10,582 bases of DNA from Cytophagales bacterium. Its GTDB lineage: Bacteria; Bacteroidota; Bacteroidia; Cytophagales; Cyclobacteriaceae. The stretch covers positions 1 to 10,582 of the forward strand of contig DNTA01000212.1 of NCBI GenBank assembly GCA_003500135.1. Direction: 5' to 3'. The notes beneath the pieces were generated by a model that saw only the letters and a program-made list of their open reading frames with translations, had not been told where the DNA came from and searched no databases. A program made the position numbers and the translations under genes. Below are positions 1-6,117 of the stretch, in pieces. The stretch's first letter is position 1, and each line of letters starts with the position of its first letter.

Positions 1-1
1 C

Positions 2-1798
2 AAAGTGCCTAAGTCAATAAACGTATTTAATTCGGCGTCTAATGAAATTTATGCTATCAAAGAAGATCCTGAAAATCCGCATACCAAAGGCATCAACTAT
101 ATTACATCCTTAACACAGGATAAAAACGGTAATATATGGATCGCCACATTCGATAGGGGCCTGATCCGTATGGATAATACATATCAAAGATTCACACATT
201 TTGTAGCAGACACTTCCCGGGAAAATTCATTATCGGGAAATTATCTCCTTTACCTGCATCTTGACAGCTTTGGTAACCTTTGGATAGGAACATGGGGCGC
301 CGGTTTATGCAGGTACGATCCGGTTAACAAGCAGTTTACAACATATGCAAACCGTAAGGATGAACCCAATAGCCTTTCGGGAAATATTGTGGAATACATA
401 TATGAAACCCATAATGAGGGCAATCGATACTTATGGGTTGGAACCAATAGCGGGTTATCAGTAGCCCGGTTAATTTATCCAACAGATAATTTGTCCTTTT
501 ATAATTTCACACAAAAGGATGGCCTGCCCGGGAACATTGTATATGGCATACTGGAAGATGATGACCGGAATATATGGGTATCCACCACAAACGGACTGGC
601 TAAATTGAATTTGAGCGATTCCACCTTTAACATTTTCGACCACAACGATGGCTTACAAGCCAATGAATTTAATGGAGGCGCTTGTCTGAAGTTGACAAAT
701 GGCCATATGCTATTTGGCGGGGTCAACGGTTTCAATCTTTTTCACCCGGATAGCATTAAGAACCTTCCATTCGACGCACCCGTGATTCTGACCGGATTAA
801 AAGTGATGAATGAAGAAAGATATTTGGGCAATAACTTAAACAGTCCGATTGATTTGCAATTAAACTACCAGCAAAATTTCTTTGACTTCGACTTTGCGGC
901 TATTCATTTTGCCGACCCCGCAGGACACCGGTACGCCTACAGCATGGAAGGTGTGGACGATCAATGGGTAATGGCAGAAGACCGGGCTTATGCCCGGTAT
1001 ACCAATCTTGATCCCGGTAAATATACATTTAGGGTCAAAGCATCTAACAAGGATGGCAAATGGAGCCCGCACCAGGCACAAATGGCCATAGAAATTATTC
1101 CCCCTTTTTGGCAAACCTGGTACTTCAGGGCCTTAATTCTTTTTGTCCTGATCTTCATTATTTATGCGCTACACCGCTTTCAGGTTAAAAAAGCAGTGGA
1201 AGTGGAGCGGTTGCGTGTAAGGATAGCCAGTGACTTACACGACGATATTGGCGCAGCCCTCACGCGGATATCCATCTATTCCGAACAGCTTCAGCAACTT
1301 CAACAAAAAGATAAAATCAGGCATCTTGCGCAAAAAATAGGCGCCATAAGCCGTGAAGTGATCAGTTCCATGAGCGATATCGTCTGGTCCATAGACGCCA
1401 GAAACGATACTGTTGAAGATCTATTGCATCGCATGCATGATTTCAACTTTAAATCTTTGTCAGATCAGGGTATTAAGGTGTTTTTTGAACAAAAGGGTTT
1501 GAAATTGAAAAAACCAATACCGGCCCACCTACGGCAAAACCTCTATTATATTTATAAAGAAGCGATGAACAATATACTCAAACACTCTTGTGCGAATAAA
1601 GTAGATGTCGGCATAGGCAACAAAAGTGGTCATTTCGAAATGACTATTCGCGACAATGGTAAAGGGATTGATCTGACAAATTCACACGTAGGCAATGGTT
1701 TGAAAAATATGCAAATGCGCGCCAAAAGGATAAAGGGACATGTGGAGATTTACAATAATGATGGAGCATTAGTTCAATATACCGGGCCTGAACTGTAA
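2..1798 (+). CDS. Reg_prop / Y_Y_Y sensor histidine kinase (N-terminus off the window)
   Basis: Membrane sensor kinase of a two-component system; it should autophosphorylate on His and pass phosphate to the regulator encoded next. The frame is open to the left edge, so the GTG at position 5 is not taken as the start. Numbering from that GTG codon: about five Reg_prop propeller repeats at residues 30-248 (each with an N-x-W-I/V-G/S/A-T-type core, e.g. NIWIATFDRG, NLWIGTWGAG, NIWVSTTNG), a Y_Y_Y immunoglobulin-like domain at about 302-366 (YSMEGVDDQW, LDPGKYTFRVKA), one membrane helix at 370-390, a HisKA_3-type dimerisation segment with DLHDDIG (phosphoacceptor His412), then an HATPase_c domain with N box (EAMNN, Asn523), DNGKG (Asp550) and GNGLKNM. 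No receiver or AraC domain is fused, so it is a classical kinase and not a one-piece hybrid regulator. Family members usually carry a longer propeller (often about 12-14 repeats over two propellers), so several hundred residues are probably missing to the left. The sensed ligand cannot be told. Confidence 0.93.
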   Translation, partial: KVPKSINVFNSASNEIYAIKEDPENPHTKGINYITSLTQDKNGNIWIATFDRGLIRMDNTYQRFTHFVADTSRENSLSGNYLLYLHLDSFGNLWIGTWGAGLCRYDPVNKQFTTYANRKDEPNSLSGNIVEYIYETHNEGNRYLWVGTNSGLSVARLIYPTDNLSFYNFTQKDGLPGNIVYGILEDDDRNIWVSTTNGLAKLNLSDSTFNIFDHNDGLQANEFNGGACLKLTNGHMLFGGVNGFNLFHPDSIKNLPFDAPVILTGLKVMNEERYLGNNLNSPIDLQLNYQQNFFDFDFAAIHFADPAGHRYAYSMEGVDDQWVMAEDRAYARYTNLDPGKYTFRVKASNKDGKWSPHQAQMAIEIIPPFWQTWYFRALILFVLIFIIYALHRFQVKKAVEVERLRVRIASDLHDDIGAALTRISIYSEQLQQLQQKDKIRHLAQKIGAISREVISSMSDIVWSIDARNDTVEDLLHRMHDFNFKSLSDQGIKVFFEQKGLKLKKPIPAHLRQNLYYIYKEAMNNILKHSCANKVDVGIGNKSGHFEMTIRDNGKGIDLTNSHVGNGLKNMQMRAKRIKGHVEIYNNDGALVQYTGPEL

Positions 1799-1816
1799 TG
1801 AATGAAAGATCACATG

Positions 1817-1827
1817 AATATGGGATT
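1817..1827. repeat. 11-bp intergenic repeat, copy 1 (AATATGGGATT)
   Basis: This 11-bp sequence lies in the 61-bp gap between the kinase and regulator genes. It is repeated exactly and in the same orientation at 2550-2560, ahead of the five-gene export set. Its placement before both the regulator gene and the presumed target genes would fit a binding site for the regulator, but two copies of an A+T-rich 11-mer are weak evidence. There is no inverted-repeat partner around this copy. Confidence 0.3.
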
Positions 1828-1859
1828 GTGGATGTAAATAAATGTAAGTAAAATGAATC

Positions 1860-2495
1860 ATGATTTTTATCGATATCATAGAGGATGATCCTGTTGTGCG
1901 CGAGGCCTTGAAAGATTTTTTCGACTCCAGGGAGGACATTCATTGTTCTGCGGCTAAGGAATCGGTGGAAGCTTACCTGGCCACCCTAAAAGTTGAAAAT
2001 GTACCAGATGTCATCCTGATGGATATCGGATTACCCGGTATGTCCGGCATAAGTGGGGTTAAAATCCTGAAATCAAGATATCCGGAAATAAACATCATTA
2101 TGCAAACGGTATATCACGACTCACAGAAAATATTCCAATCGCTTTGCGCGGGCGCATCTGGGTATCTTTTGAAAAATATGCCTTTCAAAGAAATAGAAAA
2201 TGCCGTAAGGACAGTGTATGAGGGTGGTTCATTTATGTCCCCTCAAATCGCCAGGAAAGTGATGGATTTTTTTTATAAGGGTAAAAATGTAGCGGCCTCT
2301 AAACAATCACCCTTAAGCGGTAAAGAAACCGAAGTTGTCCATGCCCTGGTAGATGGCTTAAGCTACAAGGATATTGCAGACAAGTCATTTATTTCAGTGG
2401 AAACTGTTCGTTCGCACATCAAGAATATTTACAAAAAGCTACATGTCCACAGCAAAGCCGAAGTCATTCGGAAATCGTTGAATGGCGAGATTTGA
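1860..2495 (+). CDS. NarL/FixJ-family response regulator
   Basis: DNA-binding response regulator of 211 residues, a normal length for the family. The receiver domain (about 1-120) has the acidic pair Glu8-Asp9 plus Asp10, phosphoacceptor Asp55 in the MDIGLPG motif, the switch Thr83 (MQTVY) and the conserved Lys105 (GYLLK). A LuxR/NarL helix-turn-helix spans about 150-208, with LSGKETEVV, the recognition segment SVETVRSHIKNIYKKL and a typical HSKAEV end. All key receiver residues are present, so it should be phosphorylatable. The start is fixed by an in-frame stop at 1854-1856 immediately upstream; the nearby ATG at 1853 is in another frame. The gene starts 61 bp after the kinase gene on the same strand, which makes the two a likely cognate pair. 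The five exported-protein genes downstream are plausible targets by position only. Confidence 0.95.
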   Translation: MIFIDIIEDDPVVREALKDFFDSREDIHCSAAKESVEAYLATLKVENVPDVILMDIGLPGMSGISGVKILKSRYPEINIIMQTVYHDSQKIFQSLCAGASGYLLKNMPFKEIENAVRTVYEGGSFMSPQIARKVMDFFYKGKNVAASKQSPLSGKETEVVHALVDGLSYKDIADKSFISVETVRSHIKNIYKKLHVHSKAEVIRKSLNGEI

Positions 2496-2539
2496 CAACA
2501 GAATTGTACTCCACGCCATTTAACTCCTCTGTAACCCCA

Positions 2540-2561
2540 AAATCCCCCAAATATGGGATTT
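2540..2561. promoter_or_regulatory. Inverted repeat in the spacer ahead of the export operon (candidate operator)
   Basis: AAATCCC at 2540-2546 and GGGATTT at 2555-2561 form a perfect 7-bp inverted repeat around an 8-nt A+T-rich centre. The right arm overlaps the second copy (2550-2560) of the 11-bp repeat also found at 1817-1827. The element sits about 60 bp upstream of the next gene's start. Two readings are possible: a dimer-binding operator, for example for the adjacent NarL-type regulator, or a weak stem-loop at the end of the regulator transcript. The second is less likely because no T run follows the right arm. I could not place a convincing Bacteroidota-type promoter (TTG, then TAnnTTTG) in the 2496-2619 spacer, though one is expected there. 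Confidence 0.4.
2550..2560. repeat. 11-bp intergenic repeat, copy 2 (AATATGGGATT)
   Basis: Exact second copy of the 11-bp sequence at 1817-1827, in the same orientation, here forming most of the right arm of the 2540-2561 inverted repeat. The inner 8-mer ATGGGATT also occurs inverted at 10278-10285 (noncoding) and at 4167-4174 (inside a gene), so it is not unique to these two spacers. Confidence 0.3.
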
Positions 2562-2619
2562 CCCTGCATTGAAATATGAGATACATTGATTCTTATTGTA
2601 GGACTCAAAATTCATTGTT

Positions 2620-3855
2620 ATGAAAACGATCACCACACTTTGTCTCGTATTTTTTCTTACAGCGCTATTGTCGGTTGACGCTCAAGTGAAAGATCCCAAA
2701 GAAGAAGCGAAAAAGGAAGGGGAAAAGCGTACAAACGAAAAAATTGACGAAAACATTGATAAAGGATTCAACAAAATTGAAGAAGGATTGGGAGGGCTTT
2801 TTGGTAAGAAAAAAAAGAAAAAGTCGAAAGATGGGCCCAAAATCAGTGAAAGCGCCGGGGAAGAAGTGGGATCTGATGCTTCAGATATGGAAACCACCAG
2901 CCCGAAGCTGAACTGGGCGAAATATGATTTCGTGCCCGGCGATAAGGTGATATTCGAAGATAACCTGTTGGATGAAGAAAATGGTGAGTTTCCTTCACGA
3001 TGGGACCTGGTACGTGGTGTAGCTGAGGTAGCTGAATTTGATGGGGCAAATGTGATCATGATGCGTGAGGGAAGCCCAAATATAGTACCCTATCTGAAAG
3101 ATGCTTCCAGCGACTACTTGCCCGACGTATTCACCATTGAATTTGACGTATTTATGGGAGGTACCAGTGGCTGGTTAAATTTGTTTTTATATGATGCCAA
3201 AAATCAACAAAAACCTTCAGGTAATGAAACAAAGTTAATTATCTATCCTAATAAAATGGAGGTCTTTCGGGCGAACAGTGAATATCCTGACAAAGATATT
3301 CAAAGGAATCGATGGGTGCATGTTGCAGTGGCCTATACGAATGGTAAATTCAAAGCATACATGGATGATACCCGTTTGATCAACATTCCCAGATTAGACA
3401 TCAATCCGACCGGTATATCAATGTACTGCTATCATGCCAGCGATGCCAATCCGATCTATATCAAAAATATCCGTATTGCCGAAGGTGGAGTAAAATACTA
3501 TGACCGGATTCTTCAGGATGGCAAAATTGTAAGCAATGGAATTCGCTTTGACGTAAATAAAGCGACACTGAGGCCGGAATCTATGGGCGTGATCAATAAG
3601 GTCTATGATCTGCTCAATGATCATCCTGAACTCAATTTTAGTATAGAAGGACATACTGACAGCGATGGCGATGAGGCCTTTAACCTGAAACTCTCCGAAC
3701 AAAGGGCTGCTTCAGTCAAAAATAAATTGATTGAACTGGGGATCAGTCCGGATCGATTAAGTACAAAAGGTTTTGGAGAATCCCTACCGGTAGACAACAA
3801 TTTCACGGCGGAAGGCAAAGCGAATAATAGGAGGGTAGAATTTGTGAAACTGTAA
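2620..3855 (+). CDS. OmpA-family protein with lysine-rich linker and central LamG-like region
   Basis: Exported 411-residue protein predicted to hold the outer membrane or a periplasmic complex to peptidoglycan. A signal peptide covers about residues 1-21 (cleavage after VDA, leaving Gln22). Next comes a highly charged, probably helical stretch (about 25-58) and six consecutive lysines (63-68). A central beta-rich region (about 105-287) has the look of a concanavalin/LamG-like jellyroll (FTIEFDVFM, RWVHVAVAYTNGKFKAYMD); this is judged from pattern only. The C-terminal OmpA domain (about 300-411) carries GHTDSDG, LSEQRA and KANNRRVEF. Asp347 and Arg362, 15 residues apart, match the peptidoglycan-contacting pair of known OmpA domains. 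No N-terminal beta-barrel is seen, so it is OmpA-like only at the C-terminus. It is the first gene of the five-gene set, and the next start lies 11 bp past its stop. The A-rich lysine codons contain a possible slippage heptamer at 2811-2817. Confidence 0.9.
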   Translation: MKTITTLCLVFFLTALLSVDAQVKDPKEEAKKEGEKRTNEKIDENIDKGFNKIEEGLGGLFGKKKKKKSKDGPKISESAGEEVGSDASDMETTSPKLNWAKYDFVPGDKVIFEDNLLDEENGEFPSRWDLVRGVAEVAEFDGANVIMMREGSPNIVPYLKDASSDYLPDVFTIEFDVFMGGTSGWLNLFLYDAKNQQKPSGNETKLIIYPNKMEVFRANSEYPDKDIQRNRWVHVAVAYTNGKFKAYMDDTRLINIPRLDINPTGISMYCYHASDANPIYIKNIRIAEGGVKYYDRILQDGKIVSNGIRFDVNKATLRPESMGVINKVYDLLNDHPELNFSIEGHTDSDGDEAFNLKLSEQRAASVKNKLIELGISPDRLSTKGFGESLPVDNNFTAEGKANNRRVEFVKL

Positions 3856-3866
3856 AAAATAAGGTT

Positions 3867-4481
3867 ATGAAGAGATTAATTAATATAATACTGACCTGTA
3901 GCCTTGTAGTTATAATCACTGCTAATATGACGGCACAGAAGGTCACTTTGAAACCATATGGTGTAGCTTCAGCAGTGGTGGACTACAAATACTCCGGAGC
4001 GACAACCGGACTTGGGACTTTGTATTTTGATGACTACGGGCAAAGAAGTAATCTGTACATGGATGTCGTTGAGATGGGAAACCGAAAACGAGGTTATACC
4101 CTTACCTTAGGGGCCGACCAGTACATGTATAGCGCCAATCCTAAAGAGGAGGGTATCAAAATGCAAAATCCCATCATGAAAGATTTGGTGGGTAAGCAAC
4201 ATGCCAATGTTGAGACGATCACTAAAATGGTCTATGGCCAAATGGGCTTTCAAAAGACCGGCGCCATTATTTTTCTTGATAAGGAATGTGAAGTATGGAC
4301 CGGGGATAAGGGTTTTGCCTGGATATGGAAGGGGATCGTATTAAAAATGAAATACCAGATGCGCGGTCAGGAAACCCTTCAGGAAGCCACCGCTGTTACT
4401 TTGAATGCCGCAATTGATGAAGCGCTCTTAAAAGTACCGGAAAACGTTGAGTTTACCGAGATGCCAACATTTAGTTTTTAA
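3867..4481 (+). CDS. Secreted LolA/DUF4412-like protein of unknown function
   Basis: A 204-residue protein with a signal peptide ending at about residue 23-24 (NMTAQ) and no lipobox, so a soluble periplasmic or secreted product is expected. The mature part looks beta-rich and resembles the loose group of Bacteroidota proteins with a LolA-type half-barrel (DUF4412-like): an early LYFDDYG strand, a central segment with Cys141 in DKECEVW, then WIWKGIVLK, and a closing motif near KVPENVEF. These similarities are recognised by pattern, not by a search, so the family name is tentative. The single cysteine of the mature protein cannot form an internal disulfide. The start codon lies 11 bp after the OmpA-family gene, which argues for cotranscription. 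The next gene seems to encode a second protein of similar build. LolA folds usually bind lipid or a hydrophobic ligand, but no ligand can be assigned here. Confidence 0.72.
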   Translation: MKRLINIILTCSLVVIITANMTAQKVTLKPYGVASAVVDYKYSGATTGLGTLYFDDYGQRSNLYMDVVEMGNRKRGYTLTLGADQYMYSANPKEEGIKMQNPIMKDLVGKQHANVETITKMVYGQMGFQKTGAIIFLDKECEVWTGDKGFAWIWKGIVLKMKYQMRGQETLQEATAVTLNAAIDEALLKVPENVEFTEMPTFSF

Positions 4482-4513
4482 ATACAACAAATAGTTACAA
4501 AAGAAATGCAGAA

Positions 4514-5443
4514 ATGAAACGGTATTATTTAATAGGGTTCATGCTAATCTCATCCATCTTTCCAAAAGGAATGCCCGCCCAAATTTCATTTACCGCCGAG
4601 TTAAATGAATGGCAGCAGGGAAAGCACAAGACCTACAAATTATATTCAAATGGTCAACTATACCGCTACAATATTGATGATCAAAATATGAAAGGAGCGG
4701 TTATTGTCAATCCTGAATTAGATCGCACCGGTATTTTAATTATTGACAGCGCTTTCGTGCATCACACGGATTTATTCTCCATGCAGAGCCTTTCAAATGA
4801 TCCATACCAGGCAATGCAGTATGCCAAATCGCGGTATGAAGAACACATTATGGGCAAAGATAACATAATGGGTTTCGATGTAGATGTGCTGGAATATGAG
4901 TCACAAGGGCAGAAGGTATATAAAGTCTGGTATGCACCGCGACTCAACTTCTTTGTTAAAATGGAAAATTTACTCAGCAAAGACACCCGGGTAGTATTGA
5001 AAAACATCAAAACAGGAAAGGTTGATGAATCATTATTTATTGTTCCAAACCATTACACTGAAGTGGATGAAAGAATGCGGGTCAAAATTCCTGAACCGCC
5101 ACCACCAACTGAGTGGGAGCAATTAACGATAGAATTACCGGTTTCAATGAAATTGAAAAGGGGACAAAGCCTGCATTTCACTTTAAATTGTTCAGAATAC
5201 ACCAGGGTTCATTTACAAAACATGACCGATGACCCCACCAAAGTGGTCTGGTATATTTACAGAAATGGTCAGTTGCTGGGTAACGAAGAACAGGGCCCTG
5301 TGAGCTATCGAAGCAAAAGACTAATGAAAGGAGGGCAAAAGAAATTGACCAACAGTTGGAAAAAGGAGGATCAGATCAACATAGAATGCCACGAAGGCGT
5401 GGTTCAGGTTGGGATTATGCCTGAAAAAAAAGCAGTTCAATAA
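4514..5443 (+). CDS. Secreted protein with LolA-like N-terminal and unassigned beta-rich C-terminal domain
   Basis: A 309-residue exported protein. The signal peptide ends at about residue 23 (MPAQ), with no lipobox. Residues about 24-185 read like a LolA/DUF4412-type domain: alternating strands, IMGFDVDVLEYES, KVYKVWYAPRLNFFVKM and the end motif DESLFIVPNHY, which resembles the LF-x-(I/V)-P-x-x-Y close of that group. A proline-rich hinge (PEPPPP, 193-198) joins it to a second part (about 200-305) that looks like a beta-sandwich with LKRGQSLHFTL, VVWYIYRNGQLL and two cysteines (226 and 292); I do not recognise it. The gap from the preceding gene is 32 bp, on the same strand. Adjacent genes for two LolA-like proteins suggest either an old duplication or a paired function. 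No catalytic motif is visible. Confidence 0.7.
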   Translation: MKRYYLIGFMLISSIFPKGMPAQISFTAELNEWQQGKHKTYKLYSNGQLYRYNIDDQNMKGAVIVNPELDRTGILIIDSAFVHHTDLFSMQSLSNDPYQAMQYAKSRYEEHIMGKDNIMGFDVDVLEYESQGQKVYKVWYAPRLNFFVKMENLLSKDTRVVLKNIKTGKVDESLFIVPNHYTEVDERMRVKIPEPPPPTEWEQLTIELPVSMKLKRGQSLHFTLNCSEYTRVHLQNMTDDPTKVVWYIYRNGQLLGNEEQGPVSYRSKRLMKGGQKKLTNSWKKEDQINIECHEGVVQVGIMPEKKAVQ

Positions 5444-5508
5444 CCAGTTGACCGTTTATGAAGGTTTTCAAATGGAAATGAAATAAAAAATTATAAGCAT
5501 ATGTAGTC

Positions 5509-6099
5509 ATGAAAATTGTGAAGTTCCGGTTTCCTCATCTTTTGCTACTGATCATAATAAGCTTTCTGCTTTCAGGATGTTCCCTGTTTGAAGAAGAAGT
5601 AGAAAGTGGACTGGATATCCCGGACAACTGGCTGGAGCATAGTTATCTGGGTACCCTTACGGTTCGATTTACCAATACCTACCCCGAATGGGATAAATCT
5701 GCTACCATGGATGTAGATATTGATAAAGTTACCGGTTTGGTTACTTTTTCGGGCGCTACATTAAGCTACGGTGGTGAAACGATTGTTTCGCCCGACTCGA
5801 AAATCACAAGATCGGGAAACTGGAGTATCGATCCGACAGGATTACTGATTGATGACGACGGAACAGTATATGTGCAGGTTGATGCACAAGTGGTGGTCAA
5901 TTCAGATGTTCAGAGGATTTATGCCAAAAACAATAAGGGAGAATGGCAACTCATGAATGAGACTGATTTTGCGTCAACACCGAATTCCGATTTGTCATTT
6001 ATTCTGGATGATGCTGTAATTAATGGCTCGGTCGTATCGGCTGAATCTGAATTGGGATCCATTACCTGGGTGTTAAGGTTAACGCCTGCCCTGGATTAA
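5509..6099 (+). CDS. Small lipoprotein with acidic N-terminal tether
   Basis: A 196-residue lipoprotein of unknown function. A basic start (KIVKFRF) and hydrophobic stretch lead into a clear lipobox LLSGC, giving lipidated Cys24. Directly after it, SLFEEEVE places a run of acidic residues at +4 to +6. In several Bacteroidota, acidic residues close to the lipidated cysteine act as an export signal that sends lipoproteins to the cell surface; this one fits loosely, since the described signals sit at +2 to +5. The mature part is rich in short beta strands (LGTLTVRFTN, ATMDVDIDKVTG, TGLLIDDDGTVYVQV, ITWVLRL) and reads as a single beta-sandwich-like domain that I cannot name. It has no other cysteine. 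The gene lies 65 bp after the previous one and 18 bp before the giant T9SS gene, so a partnership with that surface protein is possible. Confidence 0.8.
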   Translation: MKIVKFRFPHLLLLIIISFLLSGCSLFEEEVESGLDIPDNWLEHSYLGTLTVRFTNTYPEWDKSATMDVDIDKVTGLVTFSGATLSYGGETIVSPDSKITRSGNWSIDPTGLLIDDDGTVYVQVDAQVVVNSDVQRIYAKNNKGEWQLMNETDFASTPNSDLSFILDDAVINGSVVSAESELGSITWVLRLTPALD

Positions 6100-6117
6100 C
6101 TTTCAAACACTACCATT

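Noticed and set aside
5..7. GTG as the start codon of the sensor kinase
   Set aside because: The frame is open to the left edge, there is no signal peptide after this codon, and the Reg_prop propeller starts incomplete; it is an internal valine codon of a truncated gene.
2496..2619. Bacteroidota promoter (TTG, about 19 bp, TAnnTTTG) before the operon
   Set aside because: Only poor matches such as TACATTG at 2582-2588 without a well-spaced TTG were found, so no promoter is annotated.
2682..3059. 125-residue minus-strand frame opposite the OmpA-family gene
   Set aside because: It is a low-complexity shadow (run of Phe opposite the Lys run, Ser/Pro-rich) of a well-supported plus-strand gene.
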